Source: Dicyema japonicum
Lineage: Eukaryota > Dicyemida > Rhombozoa > Dicyemidae
Direction of reading: 5' to 3'
Assembly: GCA_011109175.1 (NCBI GenBank)
Contig: RDEW01000006.1
Span: 719,232-783,231, forward strand
DNA: 64,000 nt
Part shown: piece after piece, positions 11,485-22,370 of the stretch
How positions within the stretch are numbered: the stretch's first letter is position 1
How the letters are laid out: the number at the start of each line of letters is the position of its first letter
The notes under the pieces: generated by a model
What the model was told of the DNA's origin: nothing
Seen by the model: only the letters and a program-made list of their open reading frames with translations
Databases searched by the model: none
Made by a program: the position numbers and the translations under genes

Positions 11485-11751
11485 TCTTAGAAGATTTACT
11501 CCAACTCATCAATTTCTATCTCCCTTAACATATCATTTCATCTCTTTCCTCATCTAATGGAAATCCCTTAAATAATCCTTGAAGACAGATGTGCTCAAAA
11601 CTAGTCTATGTCGTCGTTCATTTTGGAATCACCTAATTAGCCTGTTTTGACACTTTCTTTGGGGGTTAATAAATTGAATCTCTCATAGTCTCCACATAAT
11701 TCACCACAACTAACAAAATGCAAGAAAGACAATAAAAATATATTGAAAAAG

Positions 11752-14437
11752 TCATCTTTTTCTGAAAAATCCTCGTTTGGATAGCCCAAACCTTGCTTTC
11801 CCGGTTTGTCTCTTTGACTTGAGAGTGAATATAATTCCCTAAAGTAATCCAATAAGATCACCAGTCGATCCATGCAATTCATCAATCTGGGAATCCCACA
11901 CTTTATATCCGCAGAACATAGTCTTTCCTTAAACTCATAAATGTCCACAGTCTGCTACAAACTCCAACAAACCTCATAAACCAACACTTTTGAGTACAAC
12001 TCCTCATCTTCCTTCACAAACGATATAACTTTACTCTCCAAGTCGTCATCCACGCCGGGTTCCTCCTAAATTGGAAATAATGGATAACCTCACAGAATGA
12101 AGACTCTTCGAGGACAGTATCAGGTTCCATGCACCCATTCAGAGCATTATCGATGTCCAAGGCAGATATTTCGGCCCCGTCTCCTATTCGGTCTATATAT
12201 TGGGGACTTTATACATTTGTGAGTCTGACGGTAAATCTCCCGGAGTACCGTTACCATACGTTTCCGTGACATTTTCCGTAATCCAAAGTTTTTTCCACAG
12301 TTCTGCATGAATTACACTTTTTACGGTTAACTCTGGAGTTCTCATAGAACTGTAATCTGGGAGAGGAGTGAATGGAGAAAGATCAGGAGTAACCTTCTTA
12401 CTGAGGTTCCGCGGAGGAGTTTTGCAGTCGTCCTGGGAAATGAGGTTTTTCAGGATCGAGGAGTCTTGGGAATGTCAAAAGATTTTGTTAAAGGATTGGT
12501 ACTTCCGAATTTCCGTCAAGGAGAAATTAAAAAGTCCGCAGTCTTCATCACAGCCCATCCACAGTGGTTCGGTCGGTATTTCCGAGGATTCCATTGTATC
12601 GTGCTCAATCTCTTCCCCATTAGTGACGTCACCTGGTATAATGAGGTCTCTTATATCAGGACTGTATGACTTTACTTGACAGACAGTCAAATTAGGCTCA
12701 GATTTTGTTTCACAGTCAGTATAAAGATTAAGACCACTCTCGTAAGGGACTAGTAAAGGTTCTAATGAAAATGGTCCACTTGGAACCATACTTTCGTCAT
12801 TTATGGTGGTAACAGTGTTGATTTCTTGATCTTGTAAGGAGACATTCGATATAATATTAGATTCTTCTGATTTTACGCAAAAATCAGACAAAATTCCAGA
12901 AAATTGACCGTCATTTGGTGCAAGATCCTTTACTAGTCCCTTATTATCCAAATCTTGTTCATTTGAAGTGATAAGGAGGTCACGTGAGTCTTTCGGTGAA
13001 TACCCATCAATTGGATTATCAGTTTCACTTGTAATATCACATATTCCATAAACGGTTGTAACAACCTGAGATTCACACATTCTTGGAGAACAAGCAGCAA
13101 TGACGTCATCATCAGACATTCTCGAGAGTTCGAATTAATAATCTCATTACCACAAAATCCCTGGGAATCATGAGCAGTAGCATCATCGCACATTATTGGT
13201 GTAAGGACATCATCCTGCATTCCTGAAGATTTGGAAGTAATGTTGTCACTACCACAGATTGTTAGGGAGTTGGGAGTAATGTTGTCATTCCCATAAATTC
13301 TTGGGGAGTTGGAAATACTGATATCACTGCCATAGATTCTTTGGGAGTTGGAAGTAATGGAATCACTTCCATAGGTTCTTGGGGAGTTGGAAGTAATGAC
13401 GTCACTCCCATAGATTCTTGGGGAGTTGGGAGTAATGTTGTCATCCCTATAGATTCTTTGGGAGTTGGAAGTAGTGTTGTCATCCCTATAGATTCTTTGG
13501 GAGTTGGGAGTAATATTGTCTTTACTGTGTACTCTTGAGGTGTTGGTAGTCATAAAATCAACATTATGCATTGGAGAGATGTGACTATTGTCATCAATAC
13601 CATATGTGACGTCATCTAGGAATGAGAACACTACAGACACTGCTGTTCCGATAAATTAACGTCAGACTGAATAGTAGAGTCATTAATAGAATCGGGACAA
13701 ATCACTTTGCCTATGACCGGGGAATTTGACCAATTCAGTTGTTTGAATGGTAGCTGACAGGACTGAGACCACAACTATTAGATTAATAAAGGACATACTC
13801 TCGAAGGAACATTTGTGAATTCCTCCTCATATGATTTACCATCCTTTGATAAAATTAAGACAGAACCGTCAGAATTAAGGAAATTCGACGTTCAAGTCGA
13901 CTTTTCACGATTTCTTGGTCATCTGTGCAGAAAAAGGGCAACTTATCATCGCCAGTCGAATTTTTACGAGTCAGCTCATTTTTTACGGACAATGACAGTG
14001 CCTTGGCTAGCTGAAAGTTTTCCTCGTTAATTCTTGGTAACTAAGATGGGTACCCCTTTGGCTCATGTGGAATAAATGAGTCGTTTTTGATTGGTTGAAA
14101 ATACTTGGAGATCATCCTTACTTTACTAAGAATTGAAACTGTTTTTTGGTTGTTTTTTGGTTTGGCTTGACTGTTCTGAGTTCTTGGAGAAGTTTGACCA
14201 CAGAAAGCGGAGACATGCCAAAATTTTTGCCGCATTTTTTCATGTGTGTTGTTCTCGACTAAAATTAGCTAAAGGAAAAACTCGTAAAGTTTTAAAGGAT
14301 CTGTTACAAATGGGGCATATCAGAGTAGATATTTCTTTACTCCCGTCAAGACATCTGTTGATGTGCTGATTTATTTGGTCATAAGTCCAACCGTCGAAGC
14401 ATTTTCCACATACACAGCAATTAGTCAACGAAGACAT
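11752..14437 (-). CDS. SLX4: SLX4 structure-specific nuclease scaffold
   Basis: SLX4 scaffolds SLX1 and other nucleases at branched DNA during repair. The order fits. N-terminal tandem UBZ4-like fingers read CCVCGKCF..INQHINRCLD and CPICNRSF..RTTHMKKCGK, split by a 23-nt intron. A FQLAKALSLS UIM-like helix follows. A long acidic linker carries tandem 13-residue repeats. Then comes a FTPLPDYSSMRTPEL motif, as in animal SLX4 before the SAP-like region. The C-terminal helix-turn domain EELYSKVLVYE..VDIYEFKERLCSADIKCG..RLMNCMD is interrupted by an 18-nt intron and followed by a 23-nt intron and a basic tail ending at 11752. The linker frame shifts by one near 13130, inside or at the edge of the repeats. 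The ATG is at 14437. Confidence 0.87.
13255..13540 (-). repeat. 39-bp coding tandem repeat in SLX4 linker
   Basis: About seven imperfect copies of a 39-bp unit encode 13 residues resembling NSPRIYGSDVITS. Serine/asparagine-rich, with no stop in the SLX4 frame. Copies differ by substitutions only, which keeps the frame. Confidence 0.85.
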
Positions 14438-14639
14438 ACAAACTCCACGTCAATACATCCGTAAAATTATTTTGGCGGGTAAAATTTAAATTAATCATTG
14501 ATTTTATTATTTCTTTTTTATTTTAAATTAGTTTTTTTAAACGATGAGTTTTATAACAACATCAGATATATAGAAATTGAATTGTGACGTTTCATATTTT
14601 TATAATCCGAAAATGACCACTCTTCCTACATACCAATCT

Positions 14640-15775
14640 CGATCCTATGTTCACTTTCCTGAATACTCGAAAGATTAGTTCTTGAAAATATCAAAGACTA
14701 CATCCTGCTCTCTCCTTTCAACATGGCTAAACACTCCACAGCAAAATAGCCTGACATCCCTGTGTCAGTTCATTGCGGAGAATTCAATTCCACTAAACCA
14801 CACCAACGAACAGTCTTGGTCTCTGTTGATATAACAAAGGCTTTCGACACAGTCTCACGAAAACTCCTTACTGAGAAAATTCACGATACATGCATCCACC
14901 CAAACATAAAACTATGGATTGCCAACTTCTTAAGTGGGAGACGTGGACAAGTGATTTGCAATAACATAATTCAAAATCCCGTCTTATACCAAATAAAGTC
15001 CCTCAAGGATCTCACGCCATCCCTTTTCAACCTGTACATCAATGACATTCCGAAACCGCACTACGAAAATTGTCTTCTACTACCATACATGGAAGATATC
15101 ATTATTGCTGCAAAGGACAGAAATACCAAACTGCTACAACGATGGCCCAGAACATGCTTAACAATTTAACTTCTTGGCTCAAGAAACTCCGTCTTGAAGC
15201 TTCCCTACAAAATCCTATACTACCCTATTTACAACATTGAAACCTAACATTTCTTTCAATAAAACAGTAATTCCCATCAATTACACACCAAATATACTTG
15301 GAGTGACACTCGACCAGGGACTCTCTTTCGCAAAGCATGTGGATAACCGGGTAACGGCCGCACTGAAGAGGATGACGATATTAAAAGTCGTTACCAAGGC
15401 TCTCAGAAGTGACGCTGGATGCCTTCAGATGATCTACAAACAGTTTTTTCAGCCGACGTTGCTCTATGCAAGTGAGGCTTGGTCTTTGTTTCAAGAACAT
15501 CGACCATCAAATATTTAATTTCATCTAAAAACAAAGAATTCTTATCAGAGGAGCAAGGATACCAGATCATCCTCTGTATGACCTACTCATTTCATATCTC
15601 CAGACAAACAGGAGATATGAGCCGAAGCTCTGCCCTTTTAGAAGAGCAATTCTGGACGCCCGTCCCCGGCGGACCCAGGTCCCTAGTTGTTGGTCTGGGA
15701 TCACTTAGTTAGTTAAGAACTTTATTTTTTTAACCCGGTGATCCTGGGACAATAATAATATTTATGAAACATTAT
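14640..15775 (+). mobile_element. 5'-truncated CR1/L2-like LINE
   Basis: RT palm begins VSVDITKAFDTVSRK..KLWIANFLSGRRGQV, with LKDLTPSLFNLYINDIP, and MEDII stands where YADDI is expected. The thumb block NILGVTLDQGLSFAKHV and TLLYASEAWS follow in shifted frames, then RRAILDARPRRTQ. The 3' end is GGGATCAC...GTGATCCTGGGAC then AATAATAATA (15697-15760), the clearest terminal hairpin here. It is degenerate and not autonomous. Confidence 0.75.
15694..15765 (+). other. LINE 3'-terminal hairpin plus AATAAT tail
   Basis: GGATCAC at 15698-15704 pairs with GTGATCC at 15738-15744. Outward wobble and Watson-Crick pairs extend the stem to about 10 bp (CTG/TGG side). The loop is about 33 nt and contains the conserved TTAGTTAG stretch. 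The AATAATAAT tail follows directly. Family knowledge: RTs of stringent-type LINEs (for example eel UnaL2) recognise such a 3' stem-loop. Confidence 0.65.
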
Positions 15776-16065
15776 TTTATGTTTATGTTTATCTCCTGAA
15801 AAATCCACTCGTAAAGATAACCATTATGATAACTCTTCGCCTAAGAATGAATGATGTCCGCGACGGTAGGACGTGTGATGAAAATGCAAGAGGGCGGACC
15901 TATTTCTCCACCTCTCTTCTGATGCGTATGCCTGTACGACTATTGGAGGATGGATTTGGTCGACACAAGCAGACGTTCTCCCTAGGGTTCCTTCCTTGTA
16001 TTAATTACTTGTGACTGTTTGTACTGGGCTTACCAAGGATTGTAAGCCTGGGGTTAATAAATATC
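15776..16065 (+). mobile_element. LINE 3' end, GGCTTAC-hairpin subfamily
   Basis: The 3' end reads GGGCTTACCAAGGATT followed by GTAAGCCTGGGG and TTAATAAATA. The arms GGCTTAC/GTAAGCC pair perfectly around an 8-nt loop. A reverse-strand relative ends at about 31845-31880. The upstream 200 bp has no intact frame. Confidence 0.5.
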
Positions 16066-16670
16066 ATGTTAAGTGTGTTTATTGGACAATTACGTTACAA
16101 AAATCAAATCACATTATGGTGATGTCGACGAGTTAATATCGTGGGTAAAGGTTTCACTGTTTTTAAATTGGCCAGTAACCAGAAGTAGTTGAAACAATAT
16201 GGGGTAGCTTGTTAGGTGAAGCAAGTTAACCTTCGATGGAGGTTATGTAACCTTTTACTTTAATTTTGCGATGTTCATTCTCAGAGTCACAAAAAGGCTG
16301 AATTATACATCGAGCTTGATGACAATAAGTCCAGAAGGTGATGACTTACAAATCAGATAAAGCTATTCTGGCCATATTCTGGCTTACCATGATGATAATT
16401 CCCTACCAACTGTTTACCTTCCTCCACCACTTCCAAAGGGAATTCAATCTGCAGTCTCAAGTTGTCAAAATTAATGAAATCAAAGACTTTTGCAGTCATT
16501 TTTCTACGGGTTTTACTTTTTTACGACTTTAATGGTCACATTCTGCTACAACAAGGTCATACAGTTTATGTTCCTAGGAAAAACAAGAATTTGTTCATTT
16601 CGTTAGCTAACATATTAATATTCCCTTTAAATAACAATGTTTAGATATTTTGCTGTTTATTTTTCAGTGA
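16066..16670. other. Unassigned spacer
   Basis: Frames at 16338-16532 and 16462-16644 are short, hydrophobic and without recognisable domains. I cannot support a gene here. Confidence 0.35.
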
Positions 16671-16671
16671 T

Positions 16672-17195
16672 GAGATATTGGGATCAATCGGTGGTAATTC
16701 CATCCTGCCGTTTTTAGTCTATGGCCCGATCCATGGCAGCAGGCTCCAACAAGAAGGGATTATACCGGAAATTAACTACGACAGGAGAGATGGAAAGCAA
16801 TCGGGTGGAGCAACAATTTTTCAGTTCGAGAATGGGGAAAGCGTTAATTTGGGATGCAACATGTGTCTCTGTCCCCAACCAAAATCACCGGGACCCCAAT
16901 AAAGGCATTTTCCGCCACAGAGGAGCTAAGAAAAGTCCCCATATGGATCATGAGTGGCAACATTGAATCACCCAAGTGTTTGATTGAATTATTGATTTCT
17001 TATAATCCTCGAGATATTTCCGTCCCAGGAAGGACAGAGAGTAGCCATGCAGTTTCCCTAAGTTTAATAGAACGTAAGGAAAACAGTGGGAACGTTGGAG
17101 GAACAACGAGCATATGTGGCGAGAAAACCGGGATCACATAACTAGTTGGGTTTAACACTTGTGATGCTCATAGCGTTGAATAAATACCTCCAACG
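16672..17195 (+). mobile_element. LINE C-terminal domain and 3' end (family C relative)
   Basis: In two frames the sequence reads INYDRRDGKQSGGATIFQFENG followed by GKALIWDATC, the C-terminal block of family C. Further down, GGGATCACATAACTAGTTGGG at about 17132 and a GAATAAATA tail mark the 3' end. The frame shift inside the block shows decay. Confidence 0.55.
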
Positions 17196-17321
17196 TCCCC
17201 ACTCTCATTTTGAAGGCAGTTCCCTAGGTAAATCGTATTAACTTGTGCTAGGCTTCATAAAGATGCATAAATGGAGAAAAACTTTAAATAGAAAACTTTA
17301 CTCTCACATTGGATGTTCTTC

Positions 17322-17590
17322 ATGACTAATTTTATTCAGTCGAAGCTGGCAGTCATAATAATGACTGGGACAGTTTTCACTTTCACGAAATTAGTAAAAT
17401 GATATTTTCTGGATCAAATCACAGTTTGGGAGTAGTACACAAGCTAGCAGAGGTCGAAAAAAGGGAGGATCCTAAAATGGCAAATATAGATGCGATGCTT
17501 GGAGGGGATGCATTTCACTCCGACCATGGGGAATTGGATTATACCTTAATTAAACAAATAATTAACACAGCCATTCCATCCAAAGTGTGA
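17322..17590 (+). CDS. Small unknown gene, possibly truncated
   Basis: ATG at 17322 gives MTNFIQSKLA. With two short GT...AG introns (about 17352-17373, 22 nt; about 17398-17428, 31 nt) the frame continues into LGVVHKLAEVEKREDPKMANIDAM..GDAFHSDHGELDYTLIKQIINTA and ends at 17590. The uniform codon flow and hydrophilic helical character look coding, but I recognise no family. The reverse-oriented LINE at 17588 abuts the stop, so the original C-terminus may have been replaced. Confidence 0.4.
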
Positions 17591-18335
17591 CCCCGCGACA
17601 TTATCAGGACGTTGCGTTTGTTCTCGACCACAATGGATAGAACGCGAATCGGTCGCGTAGCGCTCGTATTTCTTCTCTTTGCTTCATCGTTTTTTCTGCG
17701 GTATACATTGTGTCTACCGCGCTCGCAACAATGTTGGACGGGCAAAGTGAGTCTACACAAGTAGCGTCCCAGACCAAAGGTTTCCCTCTTCGAATGGGAA
17801 AATTGTGATCCCGTCGCGGACTTCTGTCTCCTCTGTCCAGGCCGATAAGTTCAAATATGCTGGGTATCCCGCAGATTCCAAGGCTCGCTTGATAATTCCG
17901 TTTGATCGCCTTGTGTCCTGCACTTCTTCGACACGAGAGGGCATGGTGTCCATAACAATCGACGGTGGCGCCACATCGGCATTTGTGAGTCCGGCAAATC
18001 TTCAGCCCAAGTCTGGTGGTGATGCCGATGCGGACAGTATCGTCGTTAAGATGGTCTTAACACTACCAACGGGGAGTGCATTGATCCAGGCGCCACTCCA
18101 TTTGCATCTTCCAGTGACTAGACAGGCACGTCTGTGTTAATTTGATTGGTTCAGAAGCCTCTCATATTTATCTTCGCAGATGCATCATCCCTTTAAATGC
18201 TCCATATCTGTGATTTCTGTTTGGAGTTGGAGAATCATCCTAATCAGCAGTCGTTGGAAGCCAAAGAAGACAGATACACGGGGCAAGCCAGATCTTTCAA
18301 TGAAGGGATTCCCAGTCCGCTCAGGCTAACGGGTA
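17588..18335 (-). mobile_element. LINE family C, truncated copy
   Basis: Minus strand: an ALESAGYPAYL block, then RDGITIFPFEEGNLW, as in 30.15-31.4 kb and 43.03-43.42 kb. It lacks an internal segment of roughly 150 bp present in those copies (junction near 17620). The 5' end stops at the GGCTAACGGGTA point. It is 5'-truncated and frame-broken. Confidence 0.65.
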
Positions 18336-18789
18336 ACTAAACCCTAGTTAACTTTTAATTTTTTCCCGCTAAGTTAATTTTGTTAATTACTGATTAATTT
18401 GAATCTTCCTTAATTTAGCATTAATCAAATTTGTTACTAAAAAAATTTGTGTACGCTTAAAGAATTTAGTTATCAAAGACTCGATGTTTTGAACTCAGTT
18501 CTTAAGATAAGGGACAGTAGGAGCACCAATTTTTAAGGTTTATGTTCTCAACTTTGTTGTGCTCTTAAAAATGGAGGGAAAGTTATTTTTGGACACTTGA
18601 TGTCTAATTTAGTATAGTTGCTAGTAATTGTGGATATTTATAAACACTTCCATTTGCCTACAACATAGTCCCACGTGTTCCCATAGGGAATAACTTTACA
18701 CAAATGTATTATCGTTTGCTAAAGTGTTACTACCTAACATTTCTATGGAAAAATAATAAGAATTTTCAAACAAATACTAACTATCTCAA
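18336..18789. other. AT-rich spacer downstream of RING gene
   Basis: No reading frame or repeat that I can support. It presumably includes the 3' flank of the RING gene. Confidence 0.4.
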
Positions 18790-19523
18790 CTACAACTCTC
18801 TCCTGCAATAAGGACAACTATTGTTGCTCTAAAATACATAACCAAACAAACCTCAAACCACGAAGATAAACATTGAAAGTGAAACAAATGTTTGCAATCC
18901 AATTGAACAACTTGTGAGTCATTTGTATAATTTTCATGGCAAATTGGACAAAAGTCATTAAAATTTTCTAAAATTTCTTCACTTTTCACGAAATTTTCGT
19001 AATTTATGATTGAGGTTTCAGGGATAGTAATAGAACGAGGAATATTAGAAAGATGAGGAATAAAAGAAAGTGAAATGGAAATTCCAAAGTTGTCATTCTC
19101 GACACCCCAATCATCCAAATCAAAGTTATCCTCAAATTGAACATCTTCCAATTCATTTCCTTCCCAGAAAACCGTAGCAACTTCAACGTTATCATACACG
19201 ACATCCCCAAAATCATCCAAATCATAGTTATCCTCAACTTGTTCGCCACACATCAAATCAAAGTCATCCTCAATTTGTTCGCCACACATCAAATCAAAGT
19301 CATCCTCAACTTCTTCGTCACACATCAAGTCAAAATCATCCTCAACTTCTTCATCACACATCAAATCAAAATCATCCTCAGCTTCTTCGTAACACATCAA
19401 ATCAAAGTCATCCTCGTCATCAAACGAAATAATGTCATCATATTCATCGTGGAGGTATTCTTCAAGTTCAAAATAAGTTTCATCAACTTGTTCATTATTA
19501 TTATAATCATGTTCATCATACAT
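18790..19523 (-). CDS. RING-H2 finger protein with acidic repeats
   Basis: Probable E3 ubiquitin ligase. The C-terminus holds a C3H2C3 RING-H2: CPICHENY, VQLDCKHLFHFQCLSSWF, then CPYCRREL. One 23-nt intron splits the finger between SWFE and SNNSCPYC, and the stop follows at 18790. The N half is strongly acidic and contains about five copies of a 12-residue unit (EVEDDFDLMCDE). There is no membrane segment. The first ATG in frame is 19523. A closed RING-H2 at the C-terminus of an acidic protein is common in the RNF126/RNF115 type, but I see no N-terminal zinc finger, so I give no orthologue name. A recent LINE sits 94 bp upstream of the ATG. Confidence 0.85.
19225..19425 (-). repeat. 36-bp coding tandem repeat (acidic)
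   Basis: About five 36-bp units encode EDDFDLMC(D/G)E-type repeats in the RING-H2 protein. The units stay in frame and some neighbours are almost identical, indicating recent expansion. Confidence 0.85.
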
Positions 19524-19616
19524 AGTCAGCAACAACTTTCTTTGCGCAATAAATTATTATTTAAATTAAATATATTTTTCAATCATTTTAATAAATATTT
19601 TTGTCAAGCAACAGGG

Positions 19617-20443
19617 CTCTGGTCTCAATATTAATAATAATATTAATATTCGCATCCCTTAAAACTCAGACAAAATTGAACACTCTCCACGATTGGATTG
19701 TTGGCAATCGACTAACGATTTCTGCAACCAAGTCTATCTGTTCCACATTCACGTCGGACCGTCGTTCCAAGGATGAACCGAGTTTTTTTATTGGTCCCAC
19801 TCGGATTCCAGTGACAAGGTCCATCACTGTTCTTGGAGTCAAGTACGACAGCCTTCTCAATTTCAACTTCCACGCAACAGACATGATTACCAGGGGCCTC
19901 CAGAAAGTTAACGTTATGCGCGCCCTTGTTTGGAGGACCACGAGGAACATTGACTTTTCCGTTTCTACCCTCTACCAACAAACAATCGCGCCTGCCATTG
20001 AGTATGCCTCCGTTGCATGGAGATTCGGGCTATCGGAGTCTATGGTCCAAAGAATCAACTCGATATACCGGAAAACAATCAGTATGCTTTGCCCACGTAA
20101 TGGATCAACAGTCGACCCACTACTCATGGAAGCTAAGATCCGTAGTCGTGGCTCCGGATTTCTTCGCGTCTGTGAGAAAGATGGGAATCCGCTCCCCTGA
20201 TCCTTCCCATGGCAAGAGAAAACCGATTGGATAAGAAATTCCCCTCCCCGATCGGATTCCTCTGCAAGACCGAGAGAAGGCTCTTCCGGAAAGTAGTGGG
20301 GACGATGGAGGATCACAGACATCGAATGGCACAATTGATTGCGAGGACTGGGATCACCTAACTGTCTGACTCTTTTGTCTTTCTTTCTTGGTGTTCCCGG
20401 GGTTATTATAAATAAATATTAATAATAATAACTCTGGTCTCAA
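19617..20443 (+). mobile_element. Recent 5'-truncated LINE with 12-bp TSD
   Basis: CTCTGGTCTCAA occurs at 19617-19628 and again at 20432-20443, exactly flanking the element: a perfect 12-bp target-site duplication. Inside, the RT C-terminal frame (19601-20200) is open: LHDWIVGNRLTISATKS, VLGVKYDSLLNFNFHATDM, TIAPAIEYASVAWRFG. The 3' end has GGGATCACC/GGTGTTCCC arms (one mismatch) and an AATAATAATAA tail. The intact TSD and open frame make this the youngest insertion I can see. Confidence 0.85.
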
Positions 20444-20714
20444 CAAATGGAATTGAGGTTTTTTAAGTCGTTAATTTGAAGGCTGAGGTGGTGACATACC
20501 TCTATGGCTCAGAATAATTTTATTTGTTCAAGGTGGATGTAATATCTAGTCCCCATGGAAGAAATGTTGGATTTAGGAGATATATACTTCTGATAAAAAA
20601 TTGTATGCGGTCATCCTCATGCTCCGGAGTCGGGATATCATTAAGATTTTTGGAATGGCAACTTGCTTCCATCTGCTTCTATATCCACTGTCCTGTTGGA
20701 TATTCTCTTATCAG
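20444..20714. mobile_element. LINE fragment
   Basis: 20605-20650 (TCATCCTCATGCTCCGGAG and following) matches 21193-21235 within the neighbouring minus-strand LINE, so this is a small piece of the same family. No other content recognised. Confidence 0.4.
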
Positions 20715-20715
20715 A

Positions 20716-22310
20716 GGTAAATTAAATTATTAACCCGGCTTCGCCAGCAAGTGGGAAGCCGGCGACCATCAAAAGAGCGTGCAGTCCGGACAGGCCGCTC
20801 CAGAGATCCTCGACTTTTGCATCCGGTGGTCAGGGCAGGAAAAAGGTCTCGAACTACTCTGCCAGCCAGAAAAGGGTGGTGTCCACACCGTAGGCGAGCC
20901 AGTCCGATTCTGATCTTCCTCGGGAGCGATTGTTCCGTTGGACTGATATCCGGGGGGAAGCGCTCCAAGACTTTGTTTATATTGAAGTGTCCTAATGGCC
21001 AGTGTTGAGATAAAATCATGGATTCTATCAGAGGTAAGGAGAGACGTAACCGATTTTTCCGGGTTGATCGACAGATTGTTTGCATTTAACCAGTAGACTA
21101 AGCATTTTACAAGTAATTGTAATCTCTCCGAGGTGACCTGAACGTCTTGGTCCCTGGATGCAATAACAATATTATCTGCATAAGCCAGTAAAAGGTCATC
21201 CTCATTCTCCGGATTCGGATATCATTCAAGAAAAGGTTGAAGAGTATGGGGACAGAAGAGATCCTTGGGGGTATTCCATTTGGAATTAAACGGGATCTCG
21301 ATCGTAAGTTTCCCAAACAGACTCTTCCTCTTCGTCCACTGAGGAAATTCACCAGCCAGAGTTTGAAATTCTCAGGTATATCCGTCTGATAGATTTTCCT
21401 GGTGAGTCTTTTTCTTGGGATGGAATTTCACCTTGAAGATGGAATTTCACACAGAATTTCGACATTGAAGATAGCAACGATACCGGTCTGAATGATGCCG
21501 GGTCGTTTTTTTTTATTTTCCCATCTTCAACATCGGGCGGATGTAGACGAGTTTCCATAGTGAGGGCATCGCATTTTCCCTTAAAGACCAATTATAGAAC
21601 TTTGTAAGGGTCCTGATGCTCTCAGGTCCAAATTTTTCAGCAGGATAACAGGAATTCCATCTGGGCCGTGGGATTAGGTAGTCTTTGTATTGAGCAGTGC
21701 ATTTTTTACATCCGTTTCTGAAAAGTAGGAAGATAAGGGTCCTTCTTCGGTTTTTCCAAAGGAAGTTGAACTGTCTTGATCTTCCGTTTCTCTTTATGGG
21801 CAATTTTCACAATATTTCATTATGGAATTCAGATCCTTCTAGCTGTATTCGGATTCGTCGGTTGGTCTATCATGAACCCTTGATATGTCCCGAATGATAT
21901 TCCATACCTGGGCGGTTATCTGAATTCGGTTCAAAGCTGTGAAAACTCGTGACCATTTTGCTTTCTGTATGTTAAATTCTTTGGCCTTTATATTTTCATT
22001 TAGTGCTTTCAGTCGGAGTTTTGACTCGGTTGGGCGAATTCCAAACGTTTTTGAGACTATTTCTTTCCTTGACCAAAGCCATCTTTCCAATGCCTCTTGT
22101 GTAGCAGGTGTGTCTTATTGAGACAGCCATTTTTCTCCCTTGCAGAATGAGTCATTTATGTGATACACCGCCTTGTCAAGGGAGGAGAAATCCTACAGAT
22201 TTACGTTAGCCAAACAATATTCAGTAATAATCCAGAAAAGGTTCCAGTTTGCGCAGGAAGGGGTAGATGATAGCATTCGAGACAGGTCACGTGCTGTGAT
22301 ATCCTCTAAT
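20716..22310 (-). mobile_element. Decayed CR1/L2-like LINE
   Basis: Minus strand, 5' to 3': a linker with KKCTAQYKDYLIPRPRWNSC and WSLRENAMPSLWKLVYIRPMLK (RT N part), RPVSLLSSMSKF, NFLSGRRGRVCLGNLRSRS, LIPNGIPP and LFNLFLNDI, then a C part with LARLRCGHHPFL. The 3' end has CCGGCTTC/GAAGCCGG arms pairing perfectly over 8 bp (about 20722-20757), then GTTAATAATTTAATTT. Several frameshifts; inactive. Confidence 0.7.
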
Positions 22311-22370
22311 ATTTTTATTTGATAATAAATTGTAAACAAAAATAATAAATATTCAAAAAAAATTCATGTG

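Noticed and set aside
13341-13538. Repetitive plus-strand frame opposite SLX4
   Set aside because: Antisense of the 39-bp coding repeat; the minus frame carries the SLX4 motifs.
19137-19634. 165-codon plus-strand frame opposite the RING gene
   Set aside because: Antisense shadow of the acidic repeat; isoleucine- and leucine-rich translation of the opposite strand with no domain.
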